DNA of 64,000 nucleotides from Gordonia sp. PDNC005. GTDB taxonomy: Bacteria; Actinomycetota; Actinomycetes; Mycobacteriales; Mycobacteriaceae. The notes under the pieces were generated by a model, which worked only from the letters and a program-made list of their open reading frames with translations, did no database searches and was not told where the DNA came from. The stretch is taken from the NCBI RefSeq assembly GCF_016919385.1, contig NZ_CP070351.1:744001-808000 (forward strand). Direction: 5' to 3'. The translations under genes and the position numbers were made by a program. Each line of letters opens with the position of its first letter. The stretch's first letter is position 1. Below, one piece after another: positions 46,901 to 54,055 of the stretch.

Positions 46901-47774
46901 CCGGCGCGCGGCCGCGAGAGTGCCGACCGGCAAACCCGGCCGAGGCGTCACCGCAGACGGCCTCCACATGTTGATCGCGCTCCCCAGCATCGTCGGCGTC
47001 ACCGACGGCGAACCCGCGCCCGCCGTCCGCACCCTCACCGCTCATCTGACGCCAGGTGAGTTCACCGTCCCCGACGGTCTGGTCACAGGCCAAGTCGCGC
47101 TCGGCGTTGGCGAATCGGATCTCCAGCCGTACGTCGTCGACTTCGCCCGCGAACCGCACCTGCTCGTCTTCGGCGACGCCGAATGCGGAAAGACGGCGAC
47201 GCTGCGCGTCCTGATCGACGGCATCGTCGCGGCGGCCAGTCCGGTGCAGGCGAAGGTTGTGCTCGTGGACTTCCGGCGATCGCTGCTCAGCGCCGTCGAC
47301 GACGACCACCTCGGCGGCTACGCCAGCTCCCTGCAGACCGCCGGGCCGATGATGGTCGAACTCGCCGCGCACCTCGCCGGTCGTCTGCCCGGTGACGACG
47401 TCACCGCCGATCAACTCCGGGAGCGGAGCTGGTGGAGCGGACCCGACGTCTACCTGGTGATCGACGACTACGACCTCGTCGCAACGGCATCGGGCAACCC
47501 GCTCGCGCCGCTCGCCGATCTGTTGGGGCACGCCCGCGACATCGGTCTCCGAGTGATCCTGGCCCGTCGGTCCGGCGGTGTCGGGCGGGCGTTGTTCGAC
47601 CCGTTCATCAACCGGATGCGGGACCTGTCGTGCGACGTCTTCATGATGGCGGGAGACCCCGACGAGGGATACATCGTCGGACGTCACCGTATGCAGCGGT
47701 TCGGCGTCGGGCGGGGTGAGTACGTCTCACGGAGCAGACAAGCGGACACGGTGCAGGTGGTGGCGCCGTCGTGA
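43902..47774 (+). CDS. eccC: ESX type VII secretion ATPase EccC (single-chain)
   Basis: A 1290-residue FtsK/SpoIIIE-like motor. Two transmembrane helices (about 50-95) lead to a cytoplasmic part with three ATPase domains. Walker A motifs: GATGSGKSE (about 495), GGPQSGKST (about 825) and GDAECGKTA (about 1091). The first domain also has the Walker B LVVVVDEFSELL (about 605). EccC recruits WXG100 substrates through its C-terminal domain and drives export. The single-chain form (not split into a/b) fits ESX-4. The stop overlaps the next gene by 4 nt. Confidence 0.95.
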   Translation: MPTANIDEWSSTIGHRRRPRTAPPTVPASDLQIASPPELARAVPQSLFLRLLPAVMVVAVIGMISMMAVTGGRTAFANPLFLMFPLMMLMSMVGMVASGGRGGPARAAEVNEDRKDYLRHLTQVRGRADSVMRAQRAEAEWNHPDPRAVASLIGSDRMWERRPTDSDFVDVRVGLGVHRLAGGLQPPESAPAEDVEPVSAVALRRFVQARSSVPDMPTAIALRGFPAISLSGPHDEVNALVRSMTCVLAVQHGPDHLGIAIVVDDPVAPEWDWCKWLPHVGHQERQDGLGATRMVYRSLADLESDLGDVLAARVRFSRTEPDTTVRHLVVVLGGGEVTGDEELSSGAGLDGVTVVELGSTADSIASRRGLVLQVDGGRLSARTEAGSEEFAVADARDVVTSEAIARRLARYWPAQFGPLADLDLTSSAVDRGLPDLLGVADAGAFAPESEWVGRRGSARLRVPIGHTATGEPVHLDLKESAHGGMGPHGLCVGATGSGKSELLRTLVLGLIATHSPDELNLVLVDFKGGATFLGLDSQHVAAVITNLEAELELVDRMADALSGELHRRQELLRAAGNFANVTEYERARLGGADLPPLPALVVVVDEFSELLAQKPDFAELFVAIGRLGRSLHIHLLLASQRLEEGRLRGLDSHLSYRIGLKTFSASESRTVLGVPDAYHLPSEPGAAYLKCDSATPIRFRTSYVSGVYRPPVEAIDSTAHSDNSVTVFRADTVVALPEVDEAAVEDVDGPSVLETLVGRIAGHGSDPHRVWLPPLESSVSLDDVPPVPHEMLTASIGVVDRPYDQRRDPLRVDLSRGAGHVAIVGGPQSGKSTALRTLICSLARGHSPSRTTFYCLDFGGGGLAALADLPHVGGVAPRNRRDAVRRTVSEVMGVRTEREITFADAGIDSMTEYRERCASGDHPDDRYGDVFLVIDGYGVLRNEFDELDDQIADLVARGLSYGVHVVVTAGRWAEIRPAVKDLIGTRIELKLGDALDSEMDRRAAARVPTGKPGRGVTADGLHMLIALPSIVGVTDGEPAPAVRTLTAHLTPGEFTVPDGLVTGQVALGVGESDLQPYVVDFAREPHLLVFGDAECGKTATLRVLIDGIVAAASPVQAKVVLVDFRRSLLSAVDDDHLGGYASSLQTAGPMMVELAAHLAGRLPGDDVTADQLRERSWWSGPDVYLVIDDYDLVATASGNPLAPLADLLGHARDIGLRVILARRSGGVGRALFDPFINRMRDLSCDVFMMAGDPDEGYIVGRHRMQRFGVGRGEYVSRSRQADTVQVVAPS

Positions 47775-48877
47775 GCCGGATCGTCGACCTCGCGTACGGC
47801 GAGGGCGAACCCGCGGTCGCGGAGTTGTTGGAGGGCGTCGACTGCGGTGTGCGGCACGTCGTGTCAGTCGGTGCAGATGTCACCGTGGTTCATCCCACCA
47901 CGTGGGGTCGACGTCGGACTGCCGCGCTCATCCGATCCGTCGGCGCGGCGGACGGAGTTCCGCGGGCAGTGGCCGTCGCGCGGAGTCACGCGGATGCGAC
48001 GGTCACCCGCTGCGCCGTCGTGGAGACGACGCTGCTGCCGGACACCGGCGGCCACTGGTCGGTCCACATGATCCGACGCAGCGCAGGGGAGTGGACGATC
48101 GAGACGGGTCTCGTGGACCTGCCCGCCGGCGTCGGCAAAGCATGGCATGACCTGATCGAGAGTGCGGATATCGTGCTCATCGACGGAGCCGACGAGACGC
48201 AGGTCGATGCGGCTTCACGACTGCTGCCGAGCCCGGCAGGTGGAACCGTCCGTGTCGACCGAGACCTCGTCGTGCAATTCGGCGGCGTGCGCAGGCCTGT
48301 CAGGTCCACGATCGACGCAGCGCTCCGTCCGCCGCCGGAACCTGTGCCGCGCCGCCGTCGACGACTGGCCGTCGTGGTCGCGGCTGCCCTTGTAGCGGTG
48401 GGTTCGGGGTGGGTGGCGACCCGCGGACAGCCCGCGCGGGCCCAAGCCGTGCGTGTTGAACAGGTCGGCGCGGCGACAGTCGACGTACCGGGCGACTGGC
48501 GGCGGACCGGACTGCCCGACGACCGCCCCGTCGACGGAGAGGGAGAGCGAGCCGTGTTCGCCGATTCCGATGACGGCCGTCGGATCATCGTTGTCGTCAC
48601 TCCGCTGCGGGCCGGGTCGACGCGGGCGTCGGTCGCGGTCAGCATGCGGAACCGACTCGCACAGCGTGGTGACGATGTGATCCGCGAGTTCACCGCCGAC
48701 GCGTCATTCGCAGGTAAGCGGGTCATCGCATACCGGGAGACTCCCGCCTCCGGTCCGCCGATCGCCTGGTACGTCCACGTCGACCGGAACACGCAGGTCA
48801 GCATCGGTTGCCAGACCGGGACGGGTGACGATTCGATCGACGATCCCTGCGCGGAGGCGGTCCGCACTCTGCGCTGA
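47771..48877 (+). CDS. Type VII secretion-associated protein (Rv3446c-like)
   Basis: A 368-residue protein. The N-terminal half (about 1-185) has an actin/hexokinase-like or degenerate pattern (DLAYGEGEPAVAELL, VVHPTTWGRRR). One transmembrane helix lies at about 196-212 (LAVVVAAALVAVGSGWVA), then an exported C-terminal domain with two cysteines (GCQTGTGDD, DPCAEAV) that matches the type VII secretion-associated C-terminal family. It starts at GTG overlapping eccC. In mycobacteria the ortholog Rv3446c lies between eccC4 and esxU; here the esx pair is missing. Confidence 0.85.
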   Translation: MSRIVDLAYGEGEPAVAELLEGVDCGVRHVVSVGADVTVVHPTTWGRRRTAALIRSVGAADGVPRAVAVARSHADATVTRCAVVETTLLPDTGGHWSVHMIRRSAGEWTIETGLVDLPAGVGKAWHDLIESADIVLIDGADETQVDAASRLLPSPAGGTVRVDRDLVVQFGGVRRPVRSTIDAALRPPPEPVPRRRRRLAVVVAAALVAVGSGWVATRGQPARAQAVRVEQVGAATVDVPGDWRRTGLPDDRPVDGEGERAVFADSDDGRRIIVVVTPLRAGSTRASVAVSMRNRLAQRGDDVIREFTADASFAGKRVIAYRETPASGPPIAWYVHVDRNTQVSIGCQTGTGDDSIDDPCAEAVRTLR

Positions 48878-48895
48878 GGTCCGTAGGCTGGGCCC

Positions 48896-49426
48896 ATGAG
48901 CACCCTGCACTTCGGCCCAGACAACGGCGACGTGACGCTTCACACCGGAGTGGCGGGCAAAGCCGCCCGCACCGGTCACCGGCTGATCATCGGCTTCACC
49001 GACTGGTCGGCGACCGTCGACGGTGTCGAACCGTCCCACGTGCGGGTTGTGGTGAGGACGCCGTCGCTCGAAGTCCGCTCGGGGGAGGGCGGCCTCACGC
49101 CGATGTCGGCGCCGGAGCGGCTCGTCGCGCGCGCCAACGCGGTGAAGGCGTTGAAGGCCGACAAGCACGATGAGATCGTGTTCGACGCGTCCGACATCGT
49201 CGCCGACGGCGAGGGATACCGCCTCGCCGGAACGCTGACGATTCTCGGCACCTCGAAGCCGCACACCGTCACCGTCGCGCCTACCGGCGAGGGCGCCGAT
49301 CGCCGAGTGACGGGCGAGACCACGGTCCGGCAGACCGACTTCGGCGTGAAGCCGTACTCCGCAATGATGGGTGCACTGAAGGTCGCCGACGACGTGATCA
49401 TCCGCGTCGACCTCGCCTTCCCCTGA
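48896..49426 (+). CDS. YceI-family protein
   Basis: A 176-residue YceI-like protein, a lipocalin-style barrel that binds long-chain or polyprenoid lipids. Family features: DWSATVDGVEPSHVRVVVRTPSL, FDASDIV, YRLAGTLTILGTSKPHTVTV, TVRQTDFGVKPYSAMMGALKVAD. No signal peptide is evident, so it may be cytoplasmic, unlike periplasmic YceI. It occupies the place between the type VII secretion-associated gene and rplM where esxU/esxT stand in mycobacteria. The ATG follows a short gap of 18 bp. Confidence 0.88.
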   Translation: MSTLHFGPDNGDVTLHTGVAGKAARTGHRLIIGFTDWSATVDGVEPSHVRVVVRTPSLEVRSGEGGLTPMSAPERLVARANAVKALKADKHDEIVFDASDIVADGEGYRLAGTLTILGTSKPHTVTVAPTGEGADRRVTGETTVRQTDFGVKPYSAMMGALKVADDVIIRVDLAFP

Positions 49427-49439
49427 CTGCTCGCACGTT

Positions 49440-49469
49440 TTGACCTGCGAAGGTCCGCCCGCGTACCCT
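49440..49469 (+). promoter_or_regulatory. Promoter of the rplM-rpsI-glmM operon
   Basis: TTGACC (49440-49445) and TACCCT (49464-49469) are 18 bp apart, a sigma-A-type promoter. It gives a leader of about 100 nt before rplM. The leader has a GGTGC/GCACC hairpin and ends with GAGG before the GTG start. Confidence 0.65.
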
Positions 49470-49576
49470 GGATCCTCGGTGCCTTGAGCATCGAGCACCC
49501 GGGTCCCCACTGGTCGCCGGGAGTCTGCTCGCAAGGACCGCTGACCAGCAAAGAAGCAACCCGAATGAGGACTACT

Positions 49577-50016
49577 GTGGGTACTTACAGCCCTAAGGCT
49601 GGTGACGTGACACGTACGTGGCACATCATCGACGCCTCCGACGTCGTGCTCGGCCGTCTGGCCGTGCAGACCGCGAATCTGCTCCGCGGCAAGCACAAGC
49701 CGACCTACGCACCGCACGTCGACGGTGGCGACTACGTCGTCATCATCAACGCCGAGAAGGTCGCCGTCAGCGGCAACAAGCTCACCGACAAGCGTCTGTA
49801 CCACCACTCGGGTCACCCCGGTGGTCTGAAGTCGCGCACTGTCGGCGAGGTCCTCGCGACCCGCCCGGACCGTCTCGTGGAGAAGGCCGTCAAGGGCATG
49901 CTCCCCAAGAACAAGCTCGGCGATCAGATCGCCTCGAAGCTGAAGGTCTACGCAGGCCCGAACCACCCGCACACGGCTCAGCAGCCCGTCCCCTTCGAGA
50001 TCAAGCAGGTGTCCCA

Positions 50017-50020
<4 letters not shown>
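49577..50020 (+). CDS. rplM: 50S ribosomal protein L13
   Basis: A 147-residue L13, the same length as I recall for M. tuberculosis. Motifs: [50 protein letters not shown] and the C-terminal [20 protein letters not shown] chose GTG 49577 because GAGG lies 7 nt upstream and the family starts at this point; ATG 49565 would add four residues. The stop overlaps the rpsI start (GTGA). Confidence 0.97.
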
Positions 50021-50535
<515 letters not shown>

Positions 50536-50543
50536 TCGCTTCT

Positions 50544-51896
50544 GTGGCACGCCTTTTCGGCACCGACGGCGTCCGAGGCCGGGCCAACGACCAGCTCACT
50601 CCCGAGCTGGCGTTGCGCCTGGCCTCGGCCGCCGTTTCTGTTCTCGGTGCACATGCGAACTCCCGACGCGACGATGTGGCCCGAGTCCGGCCGCGAGTTG
50701 TGGTCGGTCGAGACCCCCGAGCATCCGGCGAACTGCTGGAGGCCGCACTCTGTGCGGGCCTCGCCGCCGCCGGAGCAGACGCGATCCGAGTCGGCGTGGT
50801 GCCGACCCCTGCGGTCGCGTTCCTGACGGCGGACTACGGCGCCGACTTCGGCGTGATGATCTCCGCGTCGCACAATCCCATGCCCGACAACGGCATCAAG
50901 TTCTTCGGAGCGGGCGGACACAAGCTGGCCGACGATGTCGAAGACGCCATCGAAGCCGCGATGGACGCGCCCGCCGAGCGACCCACCGGCGCCGACGTCG
51001 GACGTCTCCGTGACGCACCCGACGCCGAGGAGCGCTACCTGCGTCATCTCGCGGCGTCCGTGGACGCGCGACTCGACGGCCTGACGATCGTCGTCGACGG
51101 CGCCAACGGTGCCGCATCGACCGTGGGGCCCCACGCCTATGAGGCGGCGGGCGCCACCGTCATCCCGATCCACTCCGATCCCGACGGCCTCAACATCAAC
51201 GACGGCTGCGGATCCACGCATCTGGACGTGCTGCAGGCCGCCGTCCTCGAACACGGAGCCGATCTGGGCCTGGCTCACGACGGAGACGCCGACCGCTGCC
51301 TCGCCGTCGACTCCACCGGCGCCGTCGTCGACGGCGACATGATCATGGCCATCCTCGCGATCGACATGCACGAACGCGGTGAGCTCACCGACAACGTGCT
51401 GGTCGCCACCGTCATGAGCAACCTGGGACTCCACATCGCGATGCGCGAAGCCGGGATCGACGTGAAGGTGACCGGAGTCGGTGACCGCTACGTCCTCGAA
51501 GAGCTTCGCAGCGGCGGTTACGCTCTCGGCGGTGAACAGTCGGGCCACATCGTGATTCCCGCCGCAGGAACCACCGGCGACGGAGTCCTCACCGGACTCA
51601 TGCTCGCCGGACGAGTCGCGTCCACGGGTACCCGCCTCGCGGATCTCGCAGCGGTCGTGACGGTCCTCCCGCAGGAACTCATCAACGTCCCCGTCAGCGA
51701 CAAACATGCCGTCGCCGTCGCCGACACCGTGCAGGACGCAGTCCGCGTCGCCGAAGCCGAACTCGACGGGTCCGGCCGCATCCTGCTGCGGCCCTCCGGA
51801 ACCGAGCAGCTCGTCCGGGTGATGGTCGAAGCGGGCACGGCCGACGACGCCCGCGGCATCGCCGAACGTGTCGCCGCGGTGGTCGCCGCCGTCTGA
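50544..51896 (+). CDS. glmM: Phosphoglucosamine mutase
   Basis: A 450-residue alpha-D-phosphohexomutase. The phosphoserine loop [17 protein letters not shown] (about residues 100-116), metal loop [13 protein letters not shown] (about 243-255) and sugar-binding GEQSGHI are intact. It converts glucosamine 6-phosphate to the 1-phosphate for UDP-GlcNAc, with glmS 2 kb downstream supplying the substrate. GTG start 8 bp after rpsI with no clear ribosome site; translation may depend on the upstream gene. Confidence 0.96.
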   Translation: MARLFGTDGVRGRANDQLTPELALRLASAAVSVLGAHANSRRDDVARVRPRVVVGRDPRASGELLEAALCAGLAAAGADAIRVGVVPTPAVAFLTADYGADFGVMISASHNPMPDNGIKFFGAGGHKLADDVEDAIEAAMDAPAERPTGADVGRLRDAPDAEERYLRHLAASVDARLDGLTIVVDGANGAASTVGPHAYEAAGATVIPIHSDPDGLNINDGCGSTHLDVLQAAVLEHGADLGLAHDGDADRCLAVDSTGAVVDGDMIMAILAIDMHERGELTDNVLVATVMSNLGLHIAMREAGIDVKVTGVGDRYVLEELRSGGYALGGEQSGHIVIPAAGTTGDGVLTGLMLAGRVASTGTRLADLAAVVTVLPQELINVPVSDKHAVAVADTVQDAVRVAEAELDGSGRILLRPSGTEQLVRVMVEAGTADDARGIAERVAAVVAAV

Positions 51897-51912
51897 TCAA
51901 CAACTGACTGAG

Positions 51913-51973
51913 AACGTCCCCCACGCGGGCGTCCGACGGCAAATAGCCCTCGGAGCCGCCTCCGGGGGACGTT
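51913..51973 (+). terminator. Long-range hairpin after glmM
   Basis: AACGTCCCCC (51913-51922) pairs with GGGGGACGTT (51964-51973); the 41-nt interior is G/C-rich and can fold further. It lies 16 nt after the glmM stop and is followed by TTCAGTCG. The rest of the gap up to 52096 shows no gene. Confidence 0.55.
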
Positions 51974-52095
51974 TCAGTCGTGTCGCTCAGCTGCCGGCTG
52001 TAGTGGTGGCGCATTTGGCGGGTCGCCGTCTGAGCTCGGCGGGCAGCCGTCGGCGTGTCGCGGAACTGGGCACAGGTCCCGTGCGTCTAACGAGT

Positions 52096-52401
52096 ATGAA
52101 GGGTAACAATTCGTCAGACGTGCGAGTGGACGTCGACGCACTGCAGTCGCGGGCCTCGAGGCAGGCGGCCGTGGTCGACGCAGCGGCCGACTGCGTCGCC
52201 GAGCTGAAGGCCGGAGGCTTCGGCGAATGGTGGCGGGACGGTCGGGAGAACCCGCTGGCCGGACGGATCGCCGACATCGCCGATCGACTCGACTGCGCGG
52301 CGTCCGATGTCGGCGCGTTCACGGCGGGGCTCCGACGGCAGGTCGTGGAACTGTCGGCCGCCGACGAGATGGCCGCCGAGGCACTGGCCGGTCGACGATG
52401 A
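52096..52401 (+). CDS. Small helical protein, type VII substrate-like (EspC/WXG100 size class)
   Basis: A 101-residue helical protein: VDVDALQSRASRQAAVVDAA, a central GGFGEWWRDGRENPLAGRI with tryptophans in the turn region (about residues 46-48), then a second helix through LDCAASDVGAFTAGLRRQ. That layout, helix, Trp-Gly turn, helix, resembles type VII secretion substrates of about 100 residues. No C-terminal YxxxD/E signal is seen. It sits where Rv3440c stands in M. tuberculosis and overlaps the next gene by 4 nt (ATGA). Confidence 0.7.
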   Translation: MKGNNSSDVRVDVDALQSRASRQAAVVDAAADCVAELKAGGFGEWWRDGRENPLAGRIADIADRLDCAASDVGAFTAGLRRQVVELSAADEMAAEALAGRR

Positions 52402-52946
52402 CGATCGACGACTTCGTCTCCGTCCTCGACGCGGGAAGCAGGCTCGGCGTGATCACCTTCGACGAAGCGACCGTCCGCGCGCCGCACCACGACGTGGTGG
52501 CCTTCGACGCCGCCGCACTCGCGGCAGATGCGGCGCGCCTCCGCGCGGTTGTGACCCGCTTGGGCACCGGAGCGGTCCGATCGGTGGGAGGAACGCTCGG
52601 CGACGACTGGCTGGGGAGCGGGGGCCGCGCGGCGGACGCCGTCGCGCAGACCACGACCGGGCGAGTGGCCGCCGCCGTCGCCGACCTCGGCATGTGCGCG
52701 GACGAGTTGGCGAGCGCAGTCACCACGATCGACGACGTCCTGATCCGCTACCGCCGCGTGATGACGATAGTGTCCGATCCGGCAGTCGTGGTGCCGGGAA
52801 CGGCGTCGTCCGACGACGTCCGCACCGAACTGATCGCGCGAATGGAGTATGCGAACGCGGCCGGACGGGTGGCTTCCGCCGCACTCGTTGATATCGCCGC
52901 ACTCACCGCCTCGTCCGGGGAACTGGTCCTGGCTGGTGACCGATGA
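52398..52946 (+). CDS. WXG100-like helical protein
   Basis: A 182-residue protein. After an N-terminal 40-residue segment comes a helical hairpin with the turn GDDWLGSGGRAADAV (about residues 70-84), where WLG matches the W-x-G motif. Flanking helices are LAADAARLRAVVTRLGTGAV and RVAAAVADLGMCADELASAV. A third helical section follows to the C-terminus. It could pair with the preceding 101-residue protein, as Esx and EspC-like proteins work in pairs. The function is not established. It overlaps both neighbours by 4 nt. Confidence 0.7.
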   Translation: MTIDDFVSVLDAGSRLGVITFDEATVRAPHHDVVAFDAAALAADAARLRAVVTRLGTGAVRSVGGTLGDDWLGSGGRAADAVAQTTTGRVAAAVADLGMCADELASAVTTIDDVLIRYRRVMTIVSDPAVVVPGTASSDDVRTELIARMEYANAAGRVASAALVDIAALTASSGELVLAGDR

Positions 52947-53128
52947 CCACTCCGGACCTCGTCGAGGAGGCCCGCCGAAGAGCCGCCGCTGAGTTCGACG
53001 CCGCAGAACACCAGTACCGGATGCGGAGCCGAACTGCCGCGACACAGAGGTCCGACAGGGCCCGGGCGGCGGATCCCGACGCGCCGCTCCCGAGGCTTCT
53101 CGCGCCCGCTGTTCGCAGGCCTGACTAG
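52943..53128 (+). CDS. Small basic protein, third gene of the WXG-like unit
   Basis: A 61-residue protein: an acidic-to-basic helix (TTPDLVEEARRRAAAEFDAA, then EHQYRMRSR) and an Arg/Pro-rich tail. No family is recognised. Its ATG overlaps the preceding stop (ATGA), and it ends 9 bp before a hydrolase-fold gene; that tight packing is the main reason to accept it. Confidence 0.55.
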   Translation: MTTPDLVEEARRRAAAEFDAAEHQYRMRSRTAATQRSDRARAADPDAPLPRLLAPAVRRPD

Positions 53129-53137
53129 GCTAGGCAC

Positions 53138-54037
53138 GTGGCCGGTAAGAAGAAGGCGGCGCCGCCGCCCGACAAGCTGATGACGGAACTCGCACGACGC
53201 GGACCCCATAAGGTGGACCGTGGCGACCTGGGCATCGTCGGTATGAGTGGGCAGATCTTCGCGCCGCGCACCGGCCGGAAGCTGCCGGCCGTCGCTTTTG
53301 CACACGACTGGCTCGCCGCCAGCAGTCGCTACCGGGACCTCGCGTTCCACCTCGCGTCGTGGGGCATCGTTGTCGCCGCACCCGACAGTGAGACAGGTGT
53401 GTTCGCGTCCGACGTCGAGCTGGCCACTGATCTCCGCGCCGCGGTGACCGTGCTGCAGAGCGTGCAGCTGGGTGACGGCAGCGTGACCGTCGACCCCGAC
53501 CGGGTCGGCGTCGCAGGTCACGGCTTCGGTGCCGCTGCTGCGATTCGTGCGGCATCGGACACCGTGCTCCTCGGACGCCCGCCGATCCGATTGCGCGGCC
53601 TCGCCGCGGTGTTCCCGTCGCCGACCACCTCCGACCTGCTGTCGACTGCTTCGACGGTCACGGCGGCGTCGCTGGTCCTCGCTGCAGGCGGGCAACTCGA
53701 CTCGATGACCAGCAACGCTCTCGCCGTCGCGGACGCACTGGGCGGCGATGTGGTGTTCCGCACGATCCCCGGAGCGGACAATCGGGGCCTTCTCGAACGT
53801 CGCAGCCTCAAGTCGTTCATCGGCGTCAACGGCGCAGACAAAGCCACCCACCGCCCGGTCCGTGCCCAACTCGCCGGATACCTCCTGCATACGCTCACCG
53901 GCGACGACCGCTACGCGGCGTTCTCCGATCCCGAGGCCACCACGGGAGACGCGATCGCGACGCCTGTCGCCGACACCGAACCCGCCGAACTCGACCACCT
54001 CTCACAGCTCCTCGGTGCAAAGCCGCCACGCAAGTAG
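53138..54037 (+). CDS. Alpha/beta-hydrolase-fold protein with a degenerate nucleophile elbow
   Basis: A 299-residue protein related to the dienelactone-hydrolase/chlorophyllase-like group (Rv3438-like by position). FAHDWLAASSRYRDLAFHLASWG (about 53-74) and the elbow strand DRVGVAGHGFGAAAAIRAAS (about 127-145) are clear. In the elbow G-x-S-x-G reads GHGFG: Ser is replaced by Gly, so ordinary hydrolysis is unlikely. The His-bearing loop also lacks an obvious catalytic His. It may be a binding or scaffold protein. GTG start; 18 bp before glmS. Confidence 0.78.
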   Translation: MAGKKKAAPPPDKLMTELARRGPHKVDRGDLGIVGMSGQIFAPRTGRKLPAVAFAHDWLAASSRYRDLAFHLASWGIVVAAPDSETGVFASDVELATDLRAAVTVLQSVQLGDGSVTVDPDRVGVAGHGFGAAAAIRAASDTVLLGRPPIRLRGLAAVFPSPTTSDLLSTASTVTAASLVLAAGGQLDSMTSNALAVADALGGDVVFRTIPGADNRGLLERRSLKSFIGVNGADKATHRPVRAQLAGYLLHTLTGDDRYAAFSDPEATTGDAIATPVADTEPAELDHLSQLLGAKPPRK

Positions 54038-54055
54038 CCGGTAGTCTTAACGACT

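Noticed and set aside
46344..47687. Long minus-strand frame (about 447 codons) opposite eccC
   Set aside because: It lies wholly within the third ATPase region of eccC, which has clear motifs. In GC-rich DNA the opposite frame often stays open because of third-position G/C. The translation is low in hydrophobic order and matches no family.
48877..49577. A missed esx gene pair near YceI
   Set aside because: Only YceI fits between the type VII-associated gene and rplM. The remaining gaps (18 and about 150 bp) cannot hold 90-100-residue proteins.
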